Virus record (IMG/VR): IMGVR_UViG_3300017917_002762
Span: 1-64,000 of that record
Direction: 5' to 3' (one strand)
DNA: 64,000 nt
Source of the DNA: a virus
The position numbers and the translations under genes were made by a program. Shown here piece by piece: positions 14,213 through 22,745 of the stretch (position 1 is its first letter; the number at the start of each line of letters is the position of its first letter). Below the pieces are notes generated by a model that saw only the letters and a list, made by a program, of their open reading frames with translations, searched no databases and had not been told where the DNA came from.

Positions 14213-14428
14213 ATGAAAAACATAGTAGAAAATAATGTTAAAAAATCATTACAAGAATCAAGACCTTATATTACTTCTTTAGAAATAGAAGCTGTAAAAA
14301 AAATAGGTGTCGATGAAAATACATTGTTAAATGAATATCTAAAAGGTAATATTTTAGATATAAAAACTGCTTTAGATATATTAAACATAATTAGAGAACA
14401 AATTAAATTAAGAGAATCTAAATTATAA
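14213..14428 (+). CDS. Hypothetical protein (71 aa), helical
   Basis: All-helical prediction with alternating charged residues; starts 8 bases after the phosphatase stop, so likely co-translated. No family recognised. Confidence 0.55.
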   Translation: MKNIVENNVKKSLQESRPYITSLEIEAVKKIGVDENTLLNEYLKGNILDIKTALDILNIIREQIKLRESKL

Positions 14429-14440
14429 AAATTTAAAATC

Positions 14441-14626
14441 ATGAAAGAAACATTAAAAGAAAGACTTAAAAATAAGATAGATGATTTTAAAAAAGCTAAA
14501 CAAGAATCTATTTTAGCTGCTGAACGATTTTCAAAACACAAAGAATATTCAGAAGCGGCTTTGTGCCAAGCAGTAGAAGAAACATTAACAGCAATAATCA
14601 ATAAATTAGAAGAATTATTAAAATAG
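14441..14626 (+). CDS. Hypothetical protein (61 aa), helical
   Basis: Lysine/glutamate-rich helix throughout with a conserved-looking alanine-rich middle. 12 bases after the previous gene. Resembles many short helical phage proteins; function unknown. Confidence 0.5.
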   Translation: MKETLKERLKNKIDDFKKAKQESILAAERFSKHKEYSEAALCQAVEETLTAIINKLEELLK

Positions 14627-14641
14627 CTAAAATTTAAAATT

Positions 14642-14860
14642 ATGAATAAATATGTAATTCTTTATTTTAAAGAAATAACTGATCAATTTGTTTCTCAGAT
14701 GATAATTGAATCAGATTGTATGTTAAATGCAGTAGAAACATTTAAAAATACAATAAGTATAAATCCTGTAGTTTGTTACGATCAAAATTTACCATTAATT
14801 TATATTTCCAATCCTATTCCTTATAATCTTCAAAAAGATATAATTTTAGATAAAATATAA
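14642..14860 (+). CDS. Hypothetical protein (72 aa)
   Basis: Strand-helix-strand pattern with an aspartate/serine-rich middle; 15 bases from the previous gene. No recognised motif. Confidence 0.5.
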   Translation: MNKYVILYFKEITDQFVSQMIIESDCMLNAVETFKNTISINPVVCYDQNLPLIYISNPIPYNLQKDIILDKI

Positions 14861-14875
14861 TTAAAATTAACTAAC

Positions 14876-14959
14876 ATGGACAAAGTAACACGCTTTTTTC
14901 TTCGCATCCTTATAATTGGATTGCCGCCTTTTATTATTTATCACTTATTTTTTATATAA
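14876..14959 (+). CDS. Tiny membrane protein (27 aa)
   Basis: ATG at 14876, stop at 14957-14959. A charged start is followed by about 20 hydrophobic residues (leucine, isoleucine, phenylalanine), a single membrane span. It ends seven bases before the tRNA-like gene 3. Such mini-membrane proteins are common in phages; expression unproven. Confidence 0.45.
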   Translation: MDKVTRFFLRILIIGLPPFIIYHLFFI

Positions 14960-14966
14960 AATTATT

Positions 14967-15114
14967 GGTCAGGTGGCGAAATTGGTAAACGCTGTGAGAG
15001 TATGTGTATGGCTCTGTTAGGTTCGTGTATCGATATTAACGGGAATTAGTAGATGATTTCAAAGGTAAAAGCACATACAAAATCTACATACAAGTTCGAA
15101 TCTTGTCTTGACCA
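14967..15114 (+). tRNA. tRNA-like gene 3, Leu-type ends with about 60-nt excess interior (148 nt)
   Basis: Acceptor GGTCAGG / CTTGACC plus A, D-arm GCG..CGC with GGTAAA loop, perfect T-arm ACAAG-TTCGAAT-CTTGT. The interior is about 97 nt instead of the 35-45 of class II tRNAs. It contains GTATGTG (14999-15005) complementary to CACATAC (15072-15078), and GTAGAT (15049-15054) complementary to ATCTAC (15082-15087); these interleave and so form a pseudoknot or alternative folds. It could be a tRNA with an intron or a tRNA mimic. Nearby RNA ligase makes the intron idea testable. Confidence 0.55.
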
Positions 15115-15145
15115 TTTATTTTTTAACTAAAAAAACAAACAACCA

Positions 15146-15538
15146 ATGGAAAAAATTCAATTCTATTACGAGTATTTTAAACAACATCCTGAAACTAAAC
15201 TAGAAACTAGGGATGGGGATGAAGTTAGGTTTATTGGCGAGGCTTCTATATGTGAAGAAGAAGATAGTAAACTTATTTTTGAGACAAAACATGAAATATT
15301 AAGAACATTTGTTAATGGCACATACGTTAGAATTGGAGAATCAGATGAAGATATATTCATGTTATTAAAATTTAAAGAAACGGTAGTATATGCTAATGTG
15401 ACAGATAATGGTGTATTTTTTGTTTATAGTAGCTTAAAAGCTGCTATTTATAATTGCTCTATTAATGCTAAATCAGTAGCTAAACTTACCATTGTTGATG
15501 GTGAGATTGTTAAAACAGAAACCGTACATAAATACTAA
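15146..15538 (+). CDS. Hypothetical protein (130 aa)
   Basis: Beta-rich acidic protein; segments around 20-60 and 85-125 look like repeated strand pairs. It begins a new run of genes after tRNA-like 3. No recognised family. Confidence 0.55.
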   Translation: MEKIQFYYEYFKQHPETKLETRDGDEVRFIGEASICEEEDSKLIFETKHEILRTFVNGTYVRIGESDEDIFMLLKFKETVVYANVTDNGVFFVYSSLKAAIYNCSINAKSVAKLTIVDGEIVKTETVHKY

Positions 15539-15541
15539 GCC

Positions 15542-15700
15542 ATGATAACTCAAAACATTTTTATCGTTTGCTCCATTGTAGGCAGCATTATCTTCTTCTT
15601 TATGGGTTTCTTTTTTGGAAGACATGACAAAAAACTAGAGGAAGATTTTTATAGGGATTTTTACGAAGACTATATAAATAAAAACAATAATATAGAATGA
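15542..15700 (+). CDS. Small single-pass membrane protein (52 aa)
   Basis: ATG at 15542, stop at 15698-15700 overlapping the next start. Residues about 5-26 form one hydrophobic span with glycines, followed by GRHDKK and an acidic/aromatic cytoplasmic tail. The type I/III topology and operon overlap support it as real. Function unknown. Confidence 0.55.
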   Translation: MITQNIFIVCSIVGSIIFFFMGFFFGRHDKKLEEDFYRDFYEDYINKNNNIE

Positions 15701-16068
15701 TTAGTCCTTATGTTTTTCAAATATTAATTAAAGAATATCGAGAAAGTTTGTATCCTAATAAAACTAAAAAAGATGTTAATTATGATTATGATATTGTTGT
15801 AAATACAGTTTGTTTACATTTTAACATTGATAAAAAATTATTAGGATCTAATACAAAAAAACCTAAAATAGTTGATGCTAAATTAATTTGCGCTTATATT
15901 TTAAAAACAAAATCTAGATATACTAGTTTAAAAACTATATCAGAAATAATGGGTGGAGGACATCATACAACAATTATTAATAGAATTAAAAAGACAGAAC
16001 GTTATCTTAAAGTAGATAAACAGTTTAAAATAAATTATGATCAGATTTTATATAAATTAAATAAATGA
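15697..16068 (+). CDS. DnaA domain IV-like DNA-binding protein
   Basis: 123 aa. The last 60 residues match the DnaA C-terminal DNA-binding domain: a helix with ICAYILK (64-70), TSLKTISEIMGG (76-87), then GHHTTIINRI (88-97) aligned with the DHTTVLHA signature that reads DnaA boxes. There is no AAA+ domain. Such stand-alone domains can bind DnaA-box-like sites at the phage or host origin. It overlaps neighbours by 4 bp on both sides. Confidence 0.75.
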   Translation: MISPYVFQILIKEYRESLYPNKTKKDVNYDYDIVVNTVCLHFNIDKKLLGSNTKKPKIVDAKLICAYILKTKSRYTSLKTISEIMGGGHHTTIINRIKKTERYLKVDKQFKINYDQILYKLNK

Positions 16069-16265
16069 TTAACCAACAAAAACTACGTTTATTTTTATTA
16101 AATAATATAGATTTTATTAAAATTACTTATATAAGTAAAGATACTAAAATTAATAGGACTACACTTTCACTATTTATTAATCATAATGTTCAGTTATCTT
16201 TAAAAAATGCTGAAATTTTAAAAAATTCTTTAAAAAATATTAAAAAAAAATTTTCAAAATTATGA
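16065..16265 (+). CDS. Small Cro/XRE-like helix-turn-helix protein
   Basis: 66 aa, basic. Residues 20-55 (ITYISKDTKINRTTLSLFI and a following helix) fit a lambda-repressor-like helix-turn-helix. Translationally coupled to both neighbours. Probably a transcription regulator. Confidence 0.55.
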   Translation: MINQQKLRLFLLNNIDFIKITYISKDTKINRTTLSLFINHNVQLSLKNAEILKNSLKNIKKKFSKL

Positions 16266-16765
16266 TGTCAGTAAACTTTTCTCACGAAAAATCAGTTCTT
16301 TCAGATGCATTAAACCTTTCTAAAAATGATGTTAATTTTGCAAATAATTTATTAATTTATTCTATTATGAATAGACATTATCTTGCAAATATACTTTATG
16401 ATAATGAAAATGAAATTCCTGATAATTTAATTAGTAATACAGGTTCTCTTGAATTTATTTTATCAAATTCTAAAAATGATGAAATGAATTTATATTGTAT
16501 GATTAATTTTCTTAATGTGAAAAAAAGAATAGACAATATGCTTGATTCAGTACAAGATATTGAAAATGTAATTAAAAATTTAGATGATATATTTTCAGAT
16601 AAATATAAAAGTTTAATTTCTGAAGAAAAAAAATTATATGTTGTTATGTTTATGTATATAATAAACAATATTAAAAAATCAAATAATTCTTTTGTTAAAT
16701 TTAATTCTTTAATGACAGATAATAATGATTTTTCAAAAGTAGATGAAATTTTAAATAATTTATAG
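16262..16765 (+). CDS. Hypothetical helical protein (167 aa)
   Basis: Asn/Asp-rich all-helical protein; starts with two consecutive ATG codons overlapping the preceding stop. Part of the DnaA-like/HTH operon. No family recognised. Confidence 0.55.
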   Translation: MMSVNFSHEKSVLSDALNLSKNDVNFANNLLIYSIMNRHYLANILYDNENEIPDNLISNTGSLEFILSNSKNDEMNLYCMINFLNVKKRIDNMLDSVQDIENVIKNLDDIFSDKYKSLISEEKKLYVVMFMYIINNIKKSNNSFVKFNSLMTDNNDFSKVDEILNNL

Positions 16766-16842
16766 CTTTATTATCCATAATAAAAAAAATCAAAATAATT
16801 AATTATTTATATTAAATATATATTTGATAAAAATAATTAATT

Positions 16843-17094
16843 ATGATTTATCAACTACCAAATAATAAAATAATAGAATTAACAATTGAACAATATTTAG
16901 AAATGACTGATGATGATATTGAGTATTTTATTGCTTATGATATCGGAGATCATGTTGAAAATCCTTTTTATAATTCATTATTAGAAAATAAAATTCCTGA
17001 AAAAGAAATTGAAAATATAATTTATGATGAAATTATAAATGATGATTTATTAAATATTATTGATGATGTTGATTTTATTATTCCTGATGAATAA
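16843..17094 (+). CDS. Very acidic hypothetical protein (83 aa)
   Basis: About a third of residues are Asp or Glu and few are basic. Small, highly acidic phage proteins often mimic DNA or bind host nucleic-acid enzymes; that is only a suggestion here. Confidence 0.55.
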   Translation: MIYQLPNNKIIELTIEQYLEMTDDDIEYFIAYDIGDHVENPFYNSLLENKIPEKEIENIIYDEIINDDLLNIIDDVDFIIPDE

Positions 17095-17115
17095 TTAAAA
17101 ATCAAATTAAAAAAA

Positions 17116-17595
17116 ATGAATAAAAAAACCAACAAAGTAATCGTTTTAGGTGACGATTTTGGTAATGTAATTACCGCATCACAGAATAATCCAGAGTATG
17201 GATACATTAAATTACAACAAAATGTTTTATTAGTTGACCATAACAATTGGGTGCAACATAAAAAAAGACATTGTATTATCACTGGTAAATTAGAAGATTT
17301 AAAAGCTCTTGATTTTAAAGCAAATCAAGAATTAGAAGGTAAAATTATTGTTAAAGAACAATGTATGCCTTTTTCTGAGTATAATTCAGAAAAAGAACTT
17401 AAAATGGCAGGTAATACAAATGTAGTTTGTAGAATAGATGATCAACCAATCTATAGAAAAGCATTTTTTACAACAAATCTTAATGAGCAAGATATTCTTT
17501 TAGAACATACTAATAGAGAAGAAATTAAAGAAGCTTTAGAAGATTTAAAAAATGTAGAAAAAATTATTAACGAAACAGTTAACCTTAATAATTAA
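17116..17595 (+). CDS. Conserved-looking hypothetical protein (159 aa)
   Basis: An N-terminal beta-rich half (1-70) with the NNPEYGYI segment and a helical C-terminal third. The layout resembles early-region proteins of Bacteroidota phages of unknown role. 20 bases after the acidic gene. Confidence 0.55.
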   Translation: MNKKTNKVIVLGDDFGNVITASQNNPEYGYIKLQQNVLLVDHNNWVQHKKRHCIITGKLEDLKALDFKANQELEGKIIVKEQCMPFSEYNSEKELKMAGNTNVVCRIDDQPIYRKAFFTTNLNEQDILLEHTNREEIKEALEDLKNVEKIINETVNLNN

Positions 17596-17624
17596 ACTTA
17601 TTTTTAACAATTAAATTTATTATA

Positions 17625-18140
17625 ATGATTAATTACAATAAAGTAATAACAGCATCTCATAAAGGTATTTATGTTAAACAAAACAACGTAACCGATTTGA
17701 AATTTATTAATTATGAAAAAAATGATGTAATAGAAAAAAAAGTCATTAATAATAAATTTATTGATAACAAAGGTTTTAATTTAAATCTTAAGCAAGTAAA
17801 ATTATATAGACTTGCTGTATATGGTCTTAAAGCTTTAACAGAAGAAGAATTAAATAATATTTCTTATCAAGATTTAAAAAAAATTGAATTACTTCAAAAA
17901 AAAAGTCAAGTTTATTTAAACAGATTAAAACAACAAAAGACTAATATTTTTGTAGATAATTTTTTAAAATCATTATTTCCAAATTCAAAAATAATTAATG
18001 AATTTAGTAATGATTCTTTAGCTACTGATGATAGTATTATTAATAATTTTGATTTTAAAGATTTAAAAATATCTAGAGCAGATATTATTAATAAACTTAT
18101 AGAGCATAACTGCCTTCCTAAGAATTTTTACAACCTATGA
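17625..18140 (+). CDS. Hypothetical protein (171 aa)
   Basis: Basic, Asn/Lys-rich protein with helical middle (70-115). It overlaps the next HNH gene by 4 bp. No recognised domain. Confidence 0.55.
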   Translation: MINYNKVITASHKGIYVKQNNVTDLKFINYEKNDVIEKKVINNKFIDNKGFNLNLKQVKLYRLAVYGLKALTEEELNNISYQDLKKIELLQKKSQVYLNRLKQQKTNIFVDNFLKSLFPNSKIINEFSNDSLATDDSIINNFDFKDLKISRADIINKLIEHNCLPKNFYNL

Positions 18141-18520
18141 AACAATGTAGTGGTTGTAATTTAACTAAAGTTATATGGAAAAGTGTTGGTAAAAACACTA
18201 AATATTGCAAAGCATGTTGGTTTAAATTAAATAAACCTAAAGCTATATCACCTATTTCTAAAAAAAGAAAGAATGATACAGATGAATATTTAAAAAAAAG
18301 AGATGTTTTTTTAAATTTAAACCAACATTGCCAAGCAAAATTGTTAAACTGTACATTAATTAGTACTGATGTTCATCATCTTTATTCAGGTAAAGATAGA
18401 AATAAGTATTATTTAGATGAAACAACTTGGAAAGCAGTTTGTAGAAATTGTCATAATTATATTCATGATAAATTATCAAAAGAAGATGCAATTAATTTAA
18501 ATTTAAAATTAATAGAATGA
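18137..18520 (+). CDS. HNH nuclease with N-terminal zinc ribbon (NinG-like)
   Basis: 127 aa. The first 30 residues hold a CxxC...CxxC zinc ribbon; a KPK-xxx-SPxSKKR basic linker follows, as in NinG/Rap proteins. The HNH core DVHHLYSGKD (about 79-88) with the later CRNCHNYIHD (104-113) completes the nuclease. NinG-type enzymes resolve branched DNA in phage recombination. Couples by 4-bp overlaps to both neighbours. Confidence 0.75.
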   Translation: MKQCSGCNLTKVIWKSVGKNTKYCKACWFKLNKPKAISPISKKRKNDTDEYLKKRDVFLNLNQHCQAKLLNCTLISTDVHHLYSGKDRNKYYLDETTWKAVCRNCHNYIHDKLSKEDAINLNLKLIE

Positions 18521-18774
18521 TAAAATTAACTAAAAAAACTTTAATACAAGGTAATGGTATGCATCAACATACACTTTATGGAAATTTTGAATTTAATGAA
18601 TCAGAATTTTCTAAATTAAATGTTACTAAAAATAGTATATTAAGACATGAAACACCCGATGGTTCATTTTCAAATGAACATGAACCTTTACAAGTAGAAA
18701 AAGGTAAATGGGTTATGGGAAAACAAGTTGAATACAACCCATTTGATAAAACAATAAGTATGATTTGGGATTAA
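18517..18774 (+). CDS. Hypothetical protein (85 aa)
   Basis: Beta-rich small protein with a histidine-containing segment (10-20) and tryptophans near the end. No recognised family; overlaps the NinG-like stop by 4 bp. Confidence 0.55.
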   Translation: MIKLTKKTLIQGNGMHQHTLYGNFEFNESEFSKLNVTKNSILRHETPDGSFSNEHEPLQVEKGKWVMGKQVEYNPFDKTISMIWD

Positions 18775-18796
18775 AAAATATTTAAAATAATTTAAA

Positions 18797-19192
18797 ATGA
18801 ATCCTTTAATACATGCAAAAAGCTCTGTAAAAAGATGGGGCGGTAAAATTTCTGATTATATTGAATTACATGAATTATTAGATAGTCCTAAAGTTGCTAT
18901 GAATAATAACACTTCAAGATTACTTACTCATAATACATGGTTTGCATATCATATTATGCCTAAAATATTTGGATATAATATAATAAATTCAAATGGTAAA
19001 TCTGTAGATGTAGTAGATATTGCTATGTTACATATTGCAGAAGATTTTAGAATGAAATTTGTTCCAACACCTCAAGATTATTTAAAACATTTGCAACTCC
19101 AACCATGGATGAATAATGGAGTAAAACAACTTGATAACTCTGAAGGATACGAAATTGTTAAAAATTTAAATGAAAAAATACATGCAGATTAA
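18797..19192 (+). CDS. DUF6915-like protein
   Basis: 131 aa. The N-terminal HAKSSVKRWGG-x-x-x-DY (6-20), then a HxLLDSxK stretch and a HN..FAYH helix (45-52), and PTPQDYLKHLQLQPWM near the end match what I recall of the DUF6915 family found in phages and mobile DNA. Histidines in conserved positions suggest a metal site. Biochemical role unknown. Confidence 0.65.
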   Translation: MNPLIHAKSSVKRWGGKISDYIELHELLDSPKVAMNNNTSRLLTHNTWFAYHIMPKIFGYNIINSNGKSVDVVDIAMLHIAEDFRMKFVPTPQDYLKHLQLQPWMNNGVKQLDNSEGYEIVKNLNEKIHAD

Positions 19193-19811
19193 TGAATTAA
19201 TTAAAATTTGGAAAGATCACAATATTTCAATTTGTATAATGGAATTTAGTTGTGGTGGAGATAGTATGAATGATTATAATTTTAAATTTTATGATAAAAA
19301 TAATGAAGAAATTATTTGTTCAGAATTAGAAGATTATTTTCAAAATAGTGTTTTTGATAATATTACTTTTTATGAAGCTTCTGACGGACATTATCAAGGA
19401 GAATTTGGAACTGTAGAAATTACATTAAATGAAGATGAATCAGATTTTTATTATGATAAATATTCTAAATCTGAATTTAATGAATCTACAACCAATGATA
19501 TATATATAGATTTAACAAAAGAAGAACTTGATTTTGTTAATGATTATGTACTTAATATTAATGGTGGTAGTGATACTGATAATATGATTGTAAATTATAA
19601 AAAAGATTTTATATTAAGTAATAAACTTGCAGAAATTAAAGAAAATATAAAATCAAAAATTAATAATGTTACATCTAAATATATACCAGATAATATTGAA
19701 GAAGAAATAAATGATTATTATAATTTTACAACTAATAATATTGAAATTATAAATCATCAATTAAAAATAGAAATAACAAATTCATACACATCTATTGTAG
19801 AAAGCGACTAA
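19170..19811 (+). CDS. Hypothetical acidic protein (213 aa)
   Basis: Starts inside the previous gene. The first 80 residues (ICIMEFSCGGDSMNDYNFKF and a DGHYQGEFG segment) look like a folded beta domain; the rest is Asn/Asp/Glu-rich. It resembles other small phage proteins that carry a short SGGGDS-like segment, but no family can be named. Confidence 0.55.
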   Translation: MKKYMQINELIKIWKDHNISICIMEFSCGGDSMNDYNFKFYDKNNEEIICSELEDYFQNSVFDNITFYEASDGHYQGEFGTVEITLNEDESDFYYDKYSKSEFNESTTNDIYIDLTKEELDFVNDYVLNINGGSDTDNMIVNYKKDFILSNKLAEIKENIKSKINNVTSKYIPDNIEEEINDYYNFTTNNIEIINHQLKIEITNSYTSIVESD

Positions 19812-19823
19812 AAAATATATAAA

Positions 19824-20510
19824 ATGAATATTGTAATATCAAATATAGAATTTGAGTTTAATTTAGGTTGTAAAATACTTAAAATAAAACATAAAGAATG
19901 TCCATATAAAGAACTTGAAGATATTTGGGATAGTATAGAACCAATTACTTTTAAAGAAATTGCAGAATTAAAAAATATAGAACATCGTAGAGTTGCTTTT
20001 TTATCATATGGATTAGATAATTTAATAAAAGAAGTTGATCCAGTTTTAGTAAATAAAAAAATTATTAATAAAACTACTACATGGCTTGATAATAATAATA
20101 ATCCAATAACAAAAACTTTTGAAGATGTTTATGAATTATATCAAGTTAATGGTTCATATTTTGGTAAAACTCAATGGGGTAGATTTGCTGATGATGTATA
20201 TTATATAAAATGTAAAGATACAAGTACAAATAGAGAATACATGATCTGGGTTGATGTTAATAATGTATATAGAACTAAATATCCAGAAGATAAAATATGG
20301 AGTTTTGATTCTATTAATATTAATAAAATTGATGCAATAGATTGTATTGCTTGGACAATTCAAACTGATGTACCTAAAGAAAATATTAATAAAATTATTC
20401 GTCAAGGTGATTGTATATTAATAAATACAAAAAATAAATATACACCATTAGTAACACCAAGACACTTAACTTCGCAAGAATATTTAAATTTATTAGTTGC
20501 AGAAAGTTAA
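19824..20510 (+). CDS. Hypothetical protein (228 aa)
   Basis: Mixed alpha/beta protein with tryptophan-containing conserved-looking segments (WGRFADDVYYIKC near 118-130 and IDCIAWTI near 173-180). The IDCIAWT pattern recurs in proteins of other Bacteroidota phages (memory only). Last gene before a terminator. Confidence 0.6.
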   Translation: MNIVISNIEFEFNLGCKILKIKHKECPYKELEDIWDSIEPITFKEIAELKNIEHRRVAFLSYGLDNLIKEVDPVLVNKKIINKTTTWLDNNNNPITKTFEDVYELYQVNGSYFGKTQWGRFADDVYYIKCKDTSTNREYMIWVDVNNVYRTKYPEDKIWSFDSININKIDAIDCIAWTIQTDVPKENINKIIRQGDCILINTKNKYTPLVTPRHLTSQEYLNLLVAES

Positions 20511-20533
20511 AATAATTATAAGTTTATTTATAA

Positions 20534-20575
20534 ACCGACATTTTAAATTTATTTTTTAGAATGTCGGTTTTTTAT
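20534..20575 (+). terminator. Rho-independent terminator
   Basis: ACCGACATT (20534-20542) pairs with AATGTCGGT (20560-20568), followed by TTTTTT. Ends the operon that finishes at 20510. Confidence 0.8.
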
Positions 20576-20591
20576 TTAACTAATTTTAAAA

Positions 20592-20614
20592 TTAAAACTT
20601 GATATATGACACTA
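20592..20614 (+). repeat. Direct repeat copy 1 (23 bp), with gene debris
   Basis: The 23-bp sequence beginning TTAAAACTTGATATATGACA recurs exactly at 24967-24989. Downstream, 20625-20690 can encode a helical fragment but no complete gene. The pair marks a past duplication or recombination between these two early-gene clusters. Confidence 0.6.
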
Positions 20615-20682
20615 CTAGAAGAAAAGTAAAGAAGAAGCAGAAAAATATATTTGTGAACAAAAATTACCTAAAATAACAATTT

Positions 20683-21027
20683 ATGAAATTAACTAAAGAA
20701 ATTATTTATTTAAGTTTAAAAGATGATCATAATCATCTTTTAAATATTATAGATGTAGAAAAAATGGTATATGTTGAATATGATTTTTTTGTAAGTAAAA
20801 TAGATGTTTATTTTAAATCTGAACAATTTGTATTTACATCAGAACAACTTAACGAATACACTCAAAATGTAATTAAACAAGCACTTGAAACTGCTGCTGA
20901 AAATGCTACTGTTACACCAATAGATCATGAAGAAATATCAGAAGGTTCTTTTAGACCAATTTGGGGAGTAGACAATGATTCAATAACAAACACATTTGAA
21001 GAAACATTTAAAAAATTTAAAATATGA
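20683..21027 (+). CDS. Hypothetical protein (114 aa) of common early-region type
   Basis: Helical C-terminal half with ALETAAENATVTP (about 66-78), a pattern shared with several small proteins in Bacteroidota phages (compare the ATLESAAKNTK segment in 23293-23508). Overlaps the lipoprotein gene by 4 bp. Confidence 0.55.
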   Translation: MKLTKEIIYLSLKDDHNHLLNIIDVEKMVYVEYDFFVSKIDVYFKSEQFVFTSEQLNEYTQNVIKQALETAAENATVTPIDHEEISEGSFRPIWGVDNDSITNTFEETFKKFKI

Positions 21028-21212
21028 AAATAATTTTATTTTTATTATGTTTGTTAACATTAAGTTGTGAAAATAAAAATATTCAATTAAATAATAATAA
21101 AATTAATGATACAACAACATTATGTGATGGACATCTTTATTATTATATATCTACACATTCTGGTAAGCAACCTATACATTCACAATATTGTAAATGTTTT
21201 AAAAAAATTTAA
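21024..21212 (+). CDS. Small lipoprotein (62 aa)
   Basis: Signal: basic start, hydrophobic core and lipobox LTLSC with Cys15 as lipid site. The mature part has CDGHLYYYI and a later HSQYCKC, so at least two more cysteines. It is a divergent sister of the lipoprotein at 22742-22957 (C-x-x-x-YYYI..H..C pattern). Phage lipoproteins in this location often block superinfection from the envelope; that role is inference. Confidence 0.7.
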   Translation: MKIILFLLCLLTLSCENKNIQLNNNKINDTTTLCDGHLYYYISTHSGKQPIHSQYCKCFKKI

Positions 21213-21215
21213 AAT

Positions 21216-21425
21216 ATGACACAAGAAAAAATAAATCAAATGATTTTAAATGGAGAATCTATAAATAATATTATAGAAGCTCAATTAAAATTAAAATCTG
21301 ATAGACAAATTATTTATGATGAAATTCTTAAAGAGAATAAAATTCACAATAAAAAATTTTCAGAACATGAAATATCAATTCCTATGATTATTTTTAATAA
21401 AATATTTGAAAATTTAGATAAATGA
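21216..21425 (+). CDS. Hypothetical protein (69 aa)
   Basis: Helical, Lys/Glu/Asn-rich; sits between the lipoprotein and the FVPY-family pair, overlapping the latter by 4 bp. No family recognised. Confidence 0.5.
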   Translation: MTQEKINQMILNGESINNIIEAQLKLKSDRQIIYDEILKENKIHNKKFSEHEISIPMIIFNKIFENLDK

Positions 21426-21817
21426 TGGAAAAAGAATTTGTACCGTATGATGAGTCATTAGAACTCAAAACATTTGGATTTGATGAACCTTGTGTCTATT
21501 ATATAGACAAGGATAATAATAGTTATATCTATAACTTTCAAACCCATCCTGATGAATTTATTGAAGGGTGTGGTGTAAATGTAATTCCTACACCAACATT
21601 CTCACAAGCGTTTAGATGGTTTAGAGAGAAGTATAATTTAGAAGGTTATCCTATATGTGTTCGAATTGATTCTAAAAGATTAAAAGCTTATCAATATGTT
21701 ATTATATCAAATAATTATCAATCATTTCAACAATTAGGAGACTATAGTACTTACGAAGAAGCAGAATTAGCTTGTTTAAAAAAATTAATTAGTATTGTTA
21801 AAAAAAATAAGTTATGA
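21422..21817 (+). CDS. FVPY-family phage protein, copy 1
   Basis: 131 aa. Starts KEFVPYDESLELKTFGFDEPC (residues 3-23), has PTFSQAFRWFREKY (about 58-71) and ends with TYEEAELACLKKLI. This three-block architecture is frequent and often tandem in Bacteroidota phages and prophages; function unknown. The next gene is a clear paralog, and 25033-25386 and a remnant at 24984-25032 are further relatives. Confidence 0.75.
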   Translation: MMEKEFVPYDESLELKTFGFDEPCVYYIDKDNNSYIYNFQTHPDEFIEGCGVNVIPTPTFSQAFRWFREKYNLEGYPICVRIDSKRLKAYQYVIISNNYQSFQQLGDYSTYEEAELACLKKLISIVKKNKL

Positions 21818-22263
21818 TAGAAAAAGAATTTGTACCATATCAAGAATCACTTGAACTAAAAGAATTAGGATTTGATGAACCATGTTTAAAGGTGGGTAAT
21901 CCTAATGGTTGTATTATGTGGAAATGGATTGAAGTTGATGGTGATCCACCAACTGTAAATATTAATGATGTTATTGAAGTTTCTTATGATGATAAATGGA
22001 TACAAATACCAACATTCTCACAAGCATTTAGATGGTTTAGAGAAAAGTATGATATCCATTATAGCATCGATAGAGAATGTTCACAACACGACTTTAAGTG
22101 GGGGTATAATTGGTCTCTTTATAACTATACAGGAATATTTGACGAGTTTTTAACATCACACCCTGATGCACCTGCTGGAGAATGGGTATATAATACCTAC
22201 GAAGAAGCAGAACTTGCTTGTCTCAAGAAGCTAATTGAAATCATTAAAAACAATAAAAAATGA
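21814..22263 (+). CDS. FVPY-family phage protein, copy 2
   Basis: 149 aa. Shares the three blocks of copy 1 (EKEFVPYQESLELKELGFDE, PTFSQAFRWFREKYD, YEEAELACLKKLIEI) but differs completely in the middle, where copy 1 and copy 2 carry unrelated loop inserts. Tandem duplication followed by divergence of the variable region. Overlaps copy 1 by 4 bp. Confidence 0.75.
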   Translation: MIEKEFVPYQESLELKELGFDEPCLKVGNPNGCIMWKWIEVDGDPPTVNINDVIEVSYDDKWIQIPTFSQAFRWFREKYDIHYSIDRECSQHDFKWGYNWSLYNYTGIFDEFLTSHPDAPAGEWVYNTYEEAELACLKKLIEIIKNNKK

Positions 22264-22745
22264 CATCAATAGAATGGTTAGTAAGTAGAATATATGTATT
22301 AATTCCAGATGATATAGGTAGTCAATTAATGTTTAAAAGTAACATTAAAAAAGCCAAAGAAATGGATAAAAAGCAAATGATTAAATTTACAAATGATTAT
22401 TTAGATGATGATCGTGATATGACTGCTGAACAATATTACAATACTATTTTTGAAAATAAAGAAAATCAAAAACAACTCGTTGTAGAAATAATGGAAGAAG
22501 ATTCTAAAGATGGTTTATATGATACTTCTTTACAAGAATGTGTTAATTGTAATGAACAAAAAAAAGTTCATTCAATGTGTTTAGATTGTTGTATTAAACT
22601 TGGTAATCAAAATCAAACAGAAATATCAGATGAGGAGATAGAAAAAATAATAAATCCAAATAAATTAGATAAAATACCTGAATCTTGGAAATCATTTATT
22701 GATGGTGCTAAATGGTATCGTGAACAATTAAAACAAAAACAATGA
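22260..22745 (+). CDS. Hypothetical protein with zinc knuckle and helical tail
   Basis: 161 aa. Helical N-terminus with acidic DDDRD segment; CVNCNEQKKVHSMCLDCC (about 98-115) offers four to five cysteines for zinc; the end (EEIEKI..WKSFIDGAKWYREQLK) is a helix frequently seen at the end of Bacteroidota phage proteins. It may be a fusion of small modules. Function unknown. Confidence 0.65.
   Translation: MTSIEWLVSRIYVLIPDDIGSQLMFKSNIKKAKEMDKKQMIKFTNDYLDDDRDMTAEQYYNTIFENKENQKQLVVEIMEEDSKDGLYDTSLQECVNCNEQKKVHSMCLDCCIKLGNQNQTEISDEEIEKIINPNKLDKIPESWKSFIDGAKWYREQLKQKQ

Noticed and set aside
14967-15114. tmRNA-like gene
   Set aside because: The element has a full tRNA-Leu-type D-arm next to the acceptor stem and no tag ORF was seen, unlike tmRNA.
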